Shown here piece by piece: positions 1 to 8,518 of a stretch of DNA of 64,000 nucleotides; the stretch's first letter is position 1; each line of letters begins with the position of its first letter. This stretch comes from Candidatus Thiomargarita nelsonii (GTDB taxonomy: Bacteria > Pseudomonadota > Gammaproteobacteria > Beggiatoales > Beggiatoaceae): assembly GCA_000785145.2 (NCBI GenBank), contig JSZA02000002.1, positions 32,386 to 96,385 on the forward strand, given 5' to 3'. Position numbers and translations under genes: made by a program. The notes under the pieces were generated by a model that was given only the letters and a program-made list of their open reading frames with translations, was not told the origin of the DNA and made no database searches.

Positions 1-2025
1 ATCTAAATATTTTGAAAATTCATCCTCTTCTTCGTGGCTCAATGTTTCAACATAGTTGGACAATTCATCACCATCAGCAAAATCCTTGCTAGTCTTGTCT
101 GTTTCACCCAACTCTATCTGCTCAATAATTTCATCCTCGTGACTGAGATCAAATTCAAGGGCGTGTTCAATGAAGGATTCAAGTTTGTCTGCCTCGACTA
201 AAATCGCTTCAATCTGCATATCAGTATGAGATTTAATCTCGTTAAGCACTAACTCAGCATTTGTGGGATCAGAGAGAGCAACGAAGAGGCAATCACCACG
301 CTTGAATAAAGGGAGAACTTGATGCTTTCTTAACCGTTTTTTATCAACGAGTTTGATAACTTCAGGCTTGAGTTCAACGCTTTCAAGAGCGACAAGCGGT
401 ATGCCAAACTTTTTAGCCACTGCGGTGTGTGTGGTTTCAGTTCCTTGCAACATTTCTTCAGCACGCGCTTTTTCGGCGAGATTACCTTTGGCGATACTTT
501 CTGTGAGAAGGTTATGAGCGGTGTCAGCCTCACCCAAGTCTAAAAGCCATTGGGCTAAATCCGCGTGAACCTTCAATTCGCTATTGATCTCAATGATATC
601 ATCTTCATCGCTAGTCACCATAAGGTATGAAGAATCATTCAATAATTCTTCCATGGTTGAAAATGCTCGTGAGTCCATGCCTTCAGTAGCCGTATCAATA
701 CTGCGCTTAGCAGCAGCCGCTAAACTCACTTCTGGCTTGGAAGTGATACCTTCTTCGCGCACACATAAGAGAACCGGCATTGTCTTATCAACAAGACCTT
801 TTAGGCGCACAACTAAATCTGTGTCTGGTCGAATGCTCTTAGGCGTTTCAACGCTCAATTGAAAGGTTTGAGGCTTAATAAAAGTGGTATAACCTTCAAA
901 AGCTTGTTCATTTACAAAGCCACCGACAAATACCGTACAAAAGGGACTGTCTGTTCTGACTGTGATGGTGTTACCCGCTGTGACATTTCCCTCTTCTTGT
1001 ATAACATACTGACCAGAGATCAAATCTAAATTGACCAAAACTAGCGATTCCACGTCAGTGTTGACTTGGATAAGACGCTCATTGGTGACGATTTCCTCAA
1101 CCGTTAACGCTGTTGCGAAAAAATCGCCTTCCATCAAATATCCACCCCGTAGCGGCAGTGCCTTGGCTTCTGAGATCATTGAAAAAAATTTTTCTTCACC
1201 CAACTCATTGATGACAGTGGTTTTATCTTCAAATACTTGAGGAGTCGTGCCGGGGATTGGCACTTGAGTGAGCCGCTTGGCATCGACCGTCACGCGCAAA
1301 CTGAATGGTCCACTCCCACTCATCGGTATGCTGCCCACATAGTATCCTGGGCTGACTGCTTTAGGTATGGTGTCGGCAACCTCTAAACCTTGCTCTATCA
1401 ATGTCACCATGAGTTTGCCTTCAAACGGCATTTGATAACTTTCCACCTCCAATTCAAATAAAAATGTTGCTGCCTCTTCTTTAAGCTTGTGCTTGATGAG
1501 TTGAGCAGAGAGAGGGGCTAAGTGCTCTTCTGTGACTGTGAAAGAGGCGGGTACACAGATACGGCGATCAGCTATTGACAATTGCGCTTCGTAGCTGCCC
1601 GGTGGGAGCTTTGAAACGGTTTCAATGCCAACACCGTCTGTGAGTTTGACCAATCTCTCGCTAAACATTTCGCCATTGCTATTGATTGTTAAGCGCAAGT
1701 CCTCGGGCGGTGTGGGGAATGCGATGAAAAAACGCACGGTGTCTTGCTCTGCGCGATAGAGTTTGCGGTCAGTGACAACACAAGCGATTGGCTCAATGTC
1801 CCGATGTTGAGGTGTAATGGTCACGCCATCCAGTTTGACGGCTTGATTAACTAGCGGCAATACATTGTTTTTAAAATATTTTTTTACTGAAAGTCGCCTA
1901 AGTCGCTCTACGCTAGTGGCCTTTTTGTGCCTGACGAAAACAAAGTAGTGCCCAATCTGTACATCGTCTTTTATCTGTTCAGCACGTTGTTGATCGTTAA
2001 TGGTGACTTTAAAAGGATATTTCAT
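1..2025 (-). CDS. Partial multidomain protein: MG2-like domains, FimV-like helices and a PilB-type MshEN domain
   Basis: Reading the minus strand from the ATG at 2025 gives 675 codons without a stop, and the frame runs off the window start, so the C-terminus is missing. Around residues 80-180 there is an MG2-like motif (TDRKLYR at 85-91), as in bacterial alpha-2-macroglobulins, followed by several hundred residues of apparent beta-rich sequence. Residues about 485-524 (DLAQWLLDLGEADTAHNLL) resemble the C-terminal helix pair of FimV. Residues about 538-634 match the second half of the MshEN/T2SSE_N domain and are strikingly close to residues 65-150 of the PilB encoded at 46342-48057 (EVIKLVD, PLFKRG, LFVALSDPT, EADKL). 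No signal peptide is evident. A role at the pilus machinery, perhaps as a c-di-GMP-responsive partner, is inference. No strong Shine-Dalgarno precedes the ATG. Confidence 0.75.
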   Translation of the reverse strand, partial: MKYPFKVTINDQQRAEQIKDDVQIGHYFVFVRHKKATSVERLRRLSVKKYFKNNVLPLVNQAVKLDGVTITPQHRDIEPIACVVTDRKLYRAEQDTVRFFIAFPTPPEDLRLTINSNGEMFSERLVKLTDGVGIETVSKLPPGSYEAQLSIADRRICVPASFTVTEEHLAPLSAQLIKHKLKEEAATFLFELEVESYQMPFEGKLMVTLIEQGLEVADTIPKAVSPGYYVGSIPMSGSGPFSLRVTVDAKRLTQVPIPGTTPQVFEDKTTVINELGEEKFFSMISEAKALPLRGGYLMEGDFFATALTVEEIVTNERLIQVNTDVESLVLVNLDLISGQYVIQEEGNVTAGNTITVRTDSPFCTVFVGGFVNEQAFEGYTTFIKPQTFQLSVETPKSIRPDTDLVVRLKGLVDKTMPVLLCVREEGITSKPEVSLAAAAKRSIDTATEGMDSRAFSTMEELLNDSSYLMVTSDEDDIIEINSELKVHADLAQWLLDLGEADTAHNLLTESIAKGNLAEKARAEEMLQGTETTHTAVAKKFGIPLVALESVELKPEVIKLVDKKRLRKHQVLPLFKRGDCLFVALSDPTNAELVLNEIKSHTDMQIEAILVEADKLESFIEHALEFDLSHEDEIIEQIELGETDKTSKDFADGDELSNYVETLSHEEEDEFSKYLD

Positions 2026-2041
2026 AATATTATTATATTTC

Positions 2042-2090
2042 GGAGTCCAAGATTTATCTTGGACGTCTGCCAAGATAAATCTTGGACTCC
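2042..2090. repeat. Two head-to-head copies of palindromic repeat R1
   Basis: Two copies of the palindrome TCCAAGATAAATCTTGGA, with flanking GGAGT and ACTCC, lie in opposite orientation between two divergent genes. The same unit recurs at 3536, 13269, 26977, 27175, 42285, 51946 and 55987, always between genes. Each arm can form an 8-bp hairpin. Confidence 0.9.
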
Positions 2091-2168
2091 AAAATTGGCT
2101 TGATGTGTTATTCTAATCGTCACTTATAGTTTATCAAAAGAGTTTTTGTGTGAGGTAATTAAATAGCG

Positions 2169-3530
2169 ATGAAACTGTCTATTATCATTCTAGCTGCCGG
2201 GCTTGGCAAACGCATGCATTCTGATATCCCCAAGGTTTTGCACCAACTTGCCGAAAAACCCTTAATTCGCCACGTTGTTGATACTGCCTTAGCACTTAAG
2301 CCAGATAATATACATATTGTTTATGGGCATAAGGGTGAGCAAGTCCGTGAGGCACTTGCTGATACCAATATCAATTGGGTAGAGCAAGCTCAACAATTAG
2401 GGACTGGACATGCTGTGGCACAAGCCATGCCTGATATTGCTGATGATACAATGGTATTAGTGCTTTGTGGTGATGTTCCCTTAATAAATTTAGCAACCCT
2501 CCAAGCCTTATGTTCACAAGCTAACAATCTTGGCGTACTCACCGTCCTTTTAGACAATCCCCAAGGCTATGGGCGGATTGTCCGCAATGCCCAGGGACAA
2601 GTAGAACGCATCGTTGAGGAAAAAGATGCGAGTACCTCTATTAAACAAATTAATGAAGTCAATGCGGGTATATTCATCGTCTCTGCCACCCATTTGCGCC
2701 GTTGGTTAGCGTCACTCAATAATGATAATGCCCAAGGTGAATATTATTTGACTGACATTATTACTTTGGCAGTACAAGAAAATGTGCCGATTCATACCAC
2801 AACGAGCGACTCACCATATCAAGTGATGGGAGTCAATGATCGCCTTCAATTGGCAAGCTTAGAGCGTTATTATCAAACCCAACAAGTTAAGCAGCTCATC
2901 CTTGCTGGTGTCACAGTATATGATCCTGCCCGTCTTGATATACGTGGCACGGTACAAGCAGGGCGTGATGTTTCTATTGACATCAATGTGATTCTTGAAG
3001 GTGAAATCAAGCTGGGTAACCGTGTTAAAATCGGACCACATACAGTGATACGCAATGCCAACATTGGTGATGATGTCGAGATTTTATCTCATTGTGTGAT
3101 CGAAAATGTTGTGATTGGTGCCGCCTGTCGGATTGGTCCTTTTGCTCGTTTGCGCCCTGACACCGTATTAGCAGCGCAGGTGCATATTGGTAATTTTGTT
3201 GAAATTAAAAAATCAACTGTCGCACAGGGCTCTAAAATTAATCACTTGAGTTATATTGGTGATAGTGAAGTCGGTAGTGGTGTCAATATTGGAGCCGGGA
3301 CTATCACTTGCAATTATGATGGTACGAATAAACATAAAACAATTATAGAAGATAGGGCTTTTATTGGCTCTGATACCCAGTTAGTCGCGCCTGTGACGGT
3401 GGGAGCCGGGGCGACGATTGCTGCTGGCTCAACGATTACGCGAGATACGCCGCCTGATGCTTTGACTGTGAGCCGTACACCACAAAAGACAATAGTCGGT
3501 TGGCAACGCCCTATCAAAAAGAAAAAGTGA
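2169..3530 (+). CDS. glmU: Bifunctional UDP-N-acetylglucosamine pyrophosphorylase / glucosamine-1-phosphate acetyltransferase
   Basis: GlmU makes UDP-GlcNAc in the cytoplasm: the C-terminal half acetylates glucosamine-1-phosphate and the N-terminal half transfers UMP from UTP. This supplies peptidoglycan and LPS synthesis. The 453-aa product has the usual length. The uridylyltransferase signature LAAGLGKRM is at residues 8-16 with PKVLH shortly after. QLGTGHA and YGRIVR follow in the nucleotide-binding domain, then a left-handed beta-helix of hexapeptide repeats from about residue 250, ending in a basic tail. The ATG follows GTGAGGTAATT, a plausible Shine-Dalgarno. The next gene starts shortly downstream on the same strand. 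Confidence 0.96.
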   Translation: MKLSIIILAAGLGKRMHSDIPKVLHQLAEKPLIRHVVDTALALKPDNIHIVYGHKGEQVREALADTNINWVEQAQQLGTGHAVAQAMPDIADDTMVLVLCGDVPLINLATLQALCSQANNLGVLTVLLDNPQGYGRIVRNAQGQVERIVEEKDASTSIKQINEVNAGIFIVSATHLRRWLASLNNDNAQGEYYLTDIITLAVQENVPIHTTTSDSPYQVMGVNDRLQLASLERYYQTQQVKQLILAGVTVYDPARLDIRGTVQAGRDVSIDINVILEGEIKLGNRVKIGPHTVIRNANIGDDVEILSHCVIENVVIGAACRIGPFARLRPDTVLAAQVHIGNFVEIKKSTVAQGSKINHLSYIGDSEVGSGVNIGAGTITCNYDGTNKHKTIIEDRAFIGSDTQLVAPVTVGAGATIAAGSTITRDTPPDALTVSRTPQKTIVGWQRPIKKKK

Positions 3531-3535
3531 TTTTT

Positions 3536-3558
3536 GTCCAAGATAAATCTTGGACTCC
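3536..3558. repeat. Palindromic repeat R1
   Basis: A single copy of GTCCAAGATAAATCTTGGAC followed by TCC lies between glmU and the downstream transporter gene. Read in frame it translates as SKINLGL, which artificially lengthens the downstream reading frame. Confidence 0.85.
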
Positions 3559-3593
3559 TGTTTATTTACAGTTCAACCAAAGGTTTATTATCC

Positions 3594-4868
3594 TTGAGTG
3601 ACATTCCGATAAGTGTGCTATTTGGCATACTGTTTTTTTTGATCTTATTCTCTGGATTTTTCTCTGCCTCTGAAACCAGCATGATGGCGATTAATCGCTA
3701 CCGTTTACGCCATCTCGTGCAGAAAAAACATCGGGGCGCACGGCGCGTCAGTCAATTATTAGAACGCCCGGATCGCCTGATTGGTGTAATTTTATTGGGC
3801 AATAATTTTGTCAATATTTTCGCATCCTCAATTGCCACTGTGATTGCTATTGAATTGATGGGAGAAGCCGGCATAGCAATCGCTGCGGCATTACTAACAG
3901 TGGTTATTCTTATTTTCAGTGAAGTGGCACCTAAAACGGTAGCAGCACTCCATCCAGAAAGGGTTGCATTTCCCGCCTCATTGGTCATTAAACCCTTGCT
4001 GAAATTATCATATCCTTTGGTATGGATGCTAAACTGCGCGGCTAATAGCTTACTGAAATGGATAGGTATTTCTGAGCAAGACAAAGACAACCATCACTTA
4101 AGCCCTGACGAATTGCGTACTGTGGTACACGAGGCGGGTGGACTTATCCCTCAACGCCATCAAAGCATGTTGTTGGGTATTTTAGATTTAGAGAAAGTGA
4201 CTGTTGAAGACATTATGGTGCCACGTAATGAAATTATTGGTATTGATCTCAAGGCACCACTTGATAAAATAACCGAACAATTAGCCACTAGCCAACACAC
4301 TCGTTTGCCACTGTACCGTGAAAACATAGATAATGTCATGGGTATGGTACATCTACGTCAATTATTACGCTTATTCAAGCACGATGAATTTAGCAAAGAA
4401 GCGTTGGAAAAAACAGCCCAGGAACTTTATTTCGTCCCAGAAGGCACGCCTTTAAACACGCAATTGTTGAATTTTCAACAACATAAACGACGTATTGGTT
4501 TAGTGGTGAATGAATATGGTGATATTCAAGGTTTAGTAACCCTTGAGGATATTCTCGAAGAAATTGTTGGCGAATTTACCACTGATCCTGATAGCTATAC
4601 GCCAGATGTACAACACCAAAAAGACAACACTTTTCTCGTTGATGGCAGTATCACGGTGCGAGAACTCAACCGCGAAATGCAATGGCATTTACCCACCAAT
4701 GGCCCAAAAACGCTTAACGGTTTGATTTTAGAGTATTTAGAAGTCATCCCAGAAGCAGGGACGAGTTTGCTTTTAGAGGGGCATCCGATAGAAATTGTGC
4801 AAATGGCTAATAAGGCTGTGAAAACGGTGAAAATTAAGCAGCAAGAGCCACCTGTGGAAAATATTTGA
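3594..4868 (+). CDS. yfjD: CNNM/CorC-family transporter (DUF21, CBS pair, CorC_HlyC), YfjD-like
   Basis: This is an inner-membrane protein of the family linked to magnesium and cobalt efflux. The N-terminal DUF21 domain contains three to four membrane segments, with the motif FSASETSMM after the first. A CBS pair follows (DIMVPRNEIIGID, then GLVVNEYGDIQGLVTLEDILEE), and the C-terminal CorC_HlyC domain begins near FLVDGSITVREL. The frame is open from a TTG at 3534, but those first codons lie inside an R1 repeat. I chose the TTG at 3594 because it gives an N-terminus the length of E. coli YfjD and has AAAGG about 10 nt upstream. It probably forms a short operon with glmU. The family is secure; the transported ion cannot be told from sequence. 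Confidence 0.88.
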   Translation: MSDIPISVLFGILFFLILFSGFFSASETSMMAINRYRLRHLVQKKHRGARRVSQLLERPDRLIGVILLGNNFVNIFASSIATVIAIELMGEAGIAIAAALLTVVILIFSEVAPKTVAALHPERVAFPASLVIKPLLKLSYPLVWMLNCAANSLLKWIGISEQDKDNHHLSPDELRTVVHEAGGLIPQRHQSMLLGILDLEKVTVEDIMVPRNEIIGIDLKAPLDKITEQLATSQHTRLPLYRENIDNVMGMVHLRQLLRLFKHDEFSKEALEKTAQELYFVPEGTPLNTQLLNFQQHKRRIGLVVNEYGDIQGLVTLEDILEEIVGEFTTDPDSYTPDVQHQKDNTFLVDGSITVRELNREMQWHLPTNGPKTLNGLILEYLEVIPEAGTSLLLEGHPIEIVQMANKAVKTVKIKQQEPPVENI

Positions 4869-4900
4869 GCAAGCGTGAGAAATCCTATTTTTTTGACTTC

Positions 4901-5042
4901 GTTTCGGGAATGGAGCGCAGCGGATTTCCCGAAACAACTTGTGATTTTTGTTTCGGGAATGGAGCGCAGCGGATTTCCCGAAACAACTTGTGAGAAATCC
5001 TATTTTTGTTTCGGGAAATCCGCTACGCTCCATTCCCGAAAC
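4901..5042. repeat. Three copies of the R2 repeat
   Basis: Palindromes with arms GTTTCGGGAA and TTCCCGAAAC around a GGAGCG-rich core occur at 4901-4935, 4950-4984 and, inverted, 5009-5042. The same element recurs at 20541, 33557-33683, 58332 and 63886. A half copy of the AAATCCTATTT repeat lies beside it. No gene was seen between 4869 and 5120. Confidence 0.9.
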
Positions 5043-5120
5043 AACTGTTCAGTGTTTTTTCAAAAATTGAAGAAGTGAAATCTTGTTGGATAGATTGTAA
5101 AATGAATAATTGGAGAAAGA

Positions 5121-6326
5121 ATGATAGACAAAATTCGTTCCGTTAATAATTGGTCCCAAACCATCTTTTTAAGCGCATTTTTTGGCTTAGCACTTGCCCT
5201 GCCCCTTGCTGAGGCATTAAAACAAATTTCCGTCATTGTCATTATCCTGCTAGGTATTCATCTGATTTTTAAGAAAGAATTGAAGTTTGAGGAAAACCTG
5301 CTGACTTACAGCGCAGTCGGGCTCGTCTTATCTTCCCTGATGAGTGCATTTTTTGCGTTCAACACCACAGAAGCCTTAAAAGCTTGTATTGATATTTTCA
5401 GGATTATAATGATTTTCCTGATTATAAAAAATATCCCTTTAAACCTAAATCAGCTTGTTATTTTCAATAAAATACTTTTTTTCTCTATGATAGTGGCTTT
5501 GCTTTATGGGCTATACCAGTTTTATTTTTTTCCAAATCCTTCGCCTGATGAAATCACTTATCTGAAACTGCATTCCATTGGTCATGTCAACCACTCATCC
5601 ATCTATTTATTACTTGTCTTTACTATTGCCCTGACTTGGTTATTTTATCGGGATAATCGGTTTCCTAACATATCAACTAGCCTTTTATTATTTATTATTA
5701 TTAGCAGTTTGGCGGGTATATTTATCACAGGTAGCCGGGCAACGATGTTTACGAGCCTGTTATTAATGTTGTTAATTTTCTTACTATTTTTTATCACCAA
5801 ACAGTATCGAAATACCAAGTTATTGGTAATATTAGCTATTTTAACAATCATACCGCTTATCGTTTTATTTAGCAGTGAATACAGCCTAGAAAGATTATTA
5901 TTGGGATTTAATATGATTCATAGAGATGCCTTAATGGAGGCTTCTATACGGGCATGGGTGGAACACAATATTTTCTTCGGCATTGGAGCGGACAATTCTC
6001 ACTATATTAATCCGCAAGATTATACAGAATCGGTATTCCCCATCATCCCCCATGCCCATAATACTTATATTACTTATCTCTTGGAAAGAGGCTTGTTTGG
6101 TCTTAGCCTGTATGTCATATTCATATTTTCTGTATTAATAGCCTTGAGCAAACAATATGCCAAAACAAAGGATCGCTTAGTGACGGCAGCCCTATTGATT
6201 TGGCTGGTCAATTTTTTGATTTCATCAGTCAACACCACATTTCACGATGAAAATGGCTTGTTAATGGTCTTAATTTGGGGATTGGCTTTAAATCAACAGC
6301 TTACTCCTGACCGTCGCCAATCTTGA
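5121..6326 (+). CDS. O-antigen ligase / Wzy-type membrane protein (WaaL family)
   Basis: The product is a 401-aa polytopic inner-membrane protein with about ten hydrophobic segments. The Wzy_C/O-antigen ligase region includes GSRATMF near the middle, and a periplasmic loop contains HAHNTYITYLLERG, where the conserved histidine of WaaL-type ligases is expected. Such enzymes join undecaprenyl-linked glycan to lipid A-core in the periplasm, or polymerise it. The neighbouring waa genes favour the ligase role. The ATG follows GGAGAAAG, a good Shine-Dalgarno. WaaL and Wzy polymerases cannot be separated with certainty from sequence alone. Confidence 0.85.
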   Translation: MIDKIRSVNNWSQTIFLSAFFGLALALPLAEALKQISVIVIILLGIHLIFKKELKFEENLLTYSAVGLVLSSLMSAFFAFNTTEALKACIDIFRIIMIFLIIKNIPLNLNQLVIFNKILFFSMIVALLYGLYQFYFFPNPSPDEITYLKLHSIGHVNHSSIYLLLVFTIALTWLFYRDNRFPNISTSLLLFIIISSLAGIFITGSRATMFTSLLLMLLIFLLFFITKQYRNTKLLVILAILTIIPLIVLFSSEYSLERLLLGFNMIHRDALMEASIRAWVEHNIFFGIGADNSHYINPQDYTESVFPIIPHAHNTYITYLLERGLFGLSLYVIFIFSVLIALSKQYAKTKDRLVTAALLIWLVNFLISSVNTTFHDENGLLMVLIWGLALNQQLTPDRRQS

Positions 6327-6342
6327 TCTATGATATTAAATT

Positions 6343-6543
6343 ATGAAACGTGAACATTCTTTAAAGCTTAGTCAACGCGATGCAGTAATGTTGATTAATG
6401 CCTTAGATACAAACCCTAAACCTAATGTGCGGTTACAACAAGCTGCCAAACGCTATGAAAGCAAAACCCAATCAGGATTAGAGTTTGATTTTGTCAAGTT
6501 AAAAAAACTTGATCATCGAGTAAAATACCATAAAAATGATTAA
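6343..6543 (+). CDS. Small DUF1778-like antitoxin remnant
   Basis: This 66-aa reading frame contains LSQRDAVMLINALDTNPKPN followed by a basic helix. It resembles the C-terminal toxin-binding tail of DUF1778 (TacA-type) antitoxins, which usually ends in a phrase like FLxALxNPPxPN. The N-terminal ribbon-helix-helix DNA-binding part is absent, and no GNAT toxin lies nearby. There is no clear ribosome binding site. Its 3' end overlaps the end of the convergent WaaP-fusion gene by about 50 bp. It may be a decayed antitoxin or a short orphan. Confidence 0.45.
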   Translation: MKREHSLKLSQRDAVMLINALDTNPKPNVRLQQAAKRYESKTQSGLEFDFVKLKKLDHRVKYHKND

Positions 6544-8518
6544 TATACTTTCCAAAAAAAAATTCTGTTTGTGCGCTTTTGATAGCCGCTTGGCTCATTC
6601 TTTCATATAAAACCGGTTGAGAACATAACACTTCAATCTTGTCAGCGATTGCAATCGGATCAACCAGTTTCGGGGCTTCTATTTTAGAAGTCTTAGGATT
6701 ATAAACATATTCAGGCAATTGATCATGGGTGCCTCCTAACTGGACATATTGTTCAACAGGCAAGCTAGGTGCTATACAAAAACCATTTTTATTATGCGTC
6801 ACCACTTCAGGCAAACCGTCAACCGCAGCCACTATAGCAGGGCAACCATGCGCCATCGCTTCTGCTACAACCAAGCCAAACGTTTCTCTAATAGAGGGAC
6901 ATAAAAAGCAATCAATGTTCTGATAAAATTGAGACATATTATTCACTAAATTGCAAAACTCAATTTCATCTTCCAAATCGAGTTGACTCGTCAATAATTG
7001 CAATTTCCTCTGTTCTGGACCAATGCCTGCAATAAATAAGTGACAGGGTATTTTTCGCTTTTTGAGTTCTCTTATCGCATAAATAGCCAAAGAGATACCC
7101 TTATAAGACACCAAGCGTGCTGCAACACCGAGATTGAAGGTTGTGTTGAACTTTTTGCTCTTAAACTCTGCCGGTAAACAATCGGGCGGGATTGCATTCA
7201 AGCAAATCTGATAATTGACTTTTTGAGAAACTTGCCATTTTAATGCCAATAGTCTTTGTGAAGCGTATGAATTACAGATAATGCCAGAAACATTATTTAT
7301 AAAACGATCAACCTTGTCCGGATTGTGATTATTCCAAGCACCACCATGTTCATAATAAAAAACCTTTGTTTTTAGAGATAACAAAGATAAGTCGAAGCCC
7401 TCGGGATTATTCCACACGATAACAATATCAGGCACGATTTTTTGCAGGATATTGTTCAAGTGTTTTTTTCTCAAAAAAAACGGCCATTTAGGCACTTTAA
7501 AAACATATATTTTCTTCTCAAAATGGATACTCTTTGAAGCTTTTTTGACATCTTGCCATAATACGCTTGCAATGCTATTTCTACAAGAAATGGTATGGTG
7601 TTCTACATCTTTAATATTGGCATTAATTACTTGGCAATAGAGACGTTCGACACCGCCAACCGTATCCAAGTTTATCAAATGAGCAATGATGGTTTTTTTG
7701 GGTGTAGAAAAAACGGGCATTTCCCGCCTCATATCCCGCCGGTAAAAACGCTTAGCCCGCTTTTGTACCTTTTGCCACAAATCGGGGTACTGTCTAAAAA
7801 CCGTCCGCAAATCAGTATTATGGTAAGTTTTGATAAAGCGGAAAAAATCACGTTGAGTCAAACCAACATCCGCACTGGAAAAATAAAGTGCGCCTAAATC
7901 TTTGATAATCCAGCGCATTGGCGTCTTTGAACGAATTTGCGCTCGGTGGAGATCCATTAAAAAAAGTGGCGGATCATCAAATACCTGCAATACCCAAAGG
8001 CGAAAATGACAAATATATAAATCCCGATGATTAATACCATTTTCATGCAAAGCGCGGGTGATTTTGGCTACCTTAGAAATTAAGGCATATTTCAAACGAA
8101 CAGGCGGTGGATTCTTAATCCATTCTTCAACTAAAACAGCCAAAGTCGTGGTATTCTCAAGTGCCTCAGTAATGACAAAAGATTCCCGTTTGGCGGGATT
8201 CTTGCCCCTTTGACCATAACCTGCTAGTGTCATGGTATCAATACCCAGTTCGTGCAAGCGTTTGATAGCACGCCACTCATTACTCGCGCCAAGGATGGGT
8301 AAACGCAATTGCAAAAGATTTTTGATGATTTCTTTCCAGCCCACGCCACGATGTTGCTTGATAAAAAAATTTTTTCCCATGACAGAAAAACGGAAAGTAT
8401 GCCGCCCCGGTTGTTTGCGGACGGTTTCTCCAGAGAGATGCATAATTTCTTCAAAAGCATCTTTATCGGCAAAATAATTTTGCAAATCTTCTCTCAATTC
8501 AAGCAGCATTTTTTTCAT
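6494..8518 (-). CDS. Fusion of LPS core heptose(I) kinase WaaP with a GT4 glycosyltransferase
   Basis: The first 270 residues align throughout with WaaP/RfaP, the kinase that phosphorylates heptose I of the LPS inner core. Landmarks are FFIKQHRG, ILGASNEW, the catalytic INHRDLYICHF and MDLHRAQ, followed by GLTQRDFFRF. From about residue 275 a complete GT4 glycosyltransferase follows, with GGVERLY near its start, RLVSYKGISLA, and the EX7E motif in PSIRETFGLVVAEAMAHG. E. coli encodes these activities as separate proteins of about 265 and 375 residues. A TTG lies two codons upstream, but the ATG at 8518 is more likely. The start overlaps the 3' end of waaG, so translation is probably coupled. 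The acceptor of the glycosyltransferase half is unknown. Confidence 0.9.
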   Translation of the reverse strand: MKKMLLELREDLQNYFADKDAFEEIMHLSGETVRKQPGRHTFRFSVMGKNFFIKQHRGVGWKEIIKNLLQLRLPILGASNEWRAIKRLHELGIDTMTLAGYGQRGKNPAKRESFVITEALENTTTLAVLVEEWIKNPPPVRLKYALISKVAKITRALHENGINHRDLYICHFRLWVLQVFDDPPLFLMDLHRAQIRSKTPMRWIIKDLGALYFSSADVGLTQRDFFRFIKTYHNTDLRTVFRQYPDLWQKVQKRAKRFYRRDMRREMPVFSTPKKTIIAHLINLDTVGGVERLYCQVINANIKDVEHHTISCRNSIASVLWQDVKKASKSIHFEKKIYVFKVPKWPFFLRKKHLNNILQKIVPDIVIVWNNPEGFDLSLLSLKTKVFYYEHGGAWNNHNPDKVDRFINNVSGIICNSYASQRLLALKWQVSQKVNYQICLNAIPPDCLPAEFKSKKFNTTFNLGVAARLVSYKGISLAIYAIRELKKRKIPCHLFIAGIGPEQRKLQLLTSQLDLEDEIEFCNLVNNMSQFYQNIDCFLCPSIRETFGLVVAEAMAHGCPAIVAAVDGLPEVVTHNKNGFCIAPSLPVEQYVQLGGTHDQLPEYVYNPKTSKIEAPKLVDPIAIADKIEVLCSQPVLYERMSQAAIKSAQTEFFFGKYINHFYGILLDDQVFLT

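Noticed and set aside
584..1240. Small plus-strand frames at 584-862 and 1031-1240
   Set aside because: They are antisense shadows of the 675-codon minus-strand gene and show no domain or ribosome binding site.
3534..3593. Upstream TTG start of the CorC-type gene (MSKINLGL...)
   Set aside because: These codons lie in an R1 repeat and have no counterpart in YfjD. The TTG at 3594 gives the normal N-terminus.
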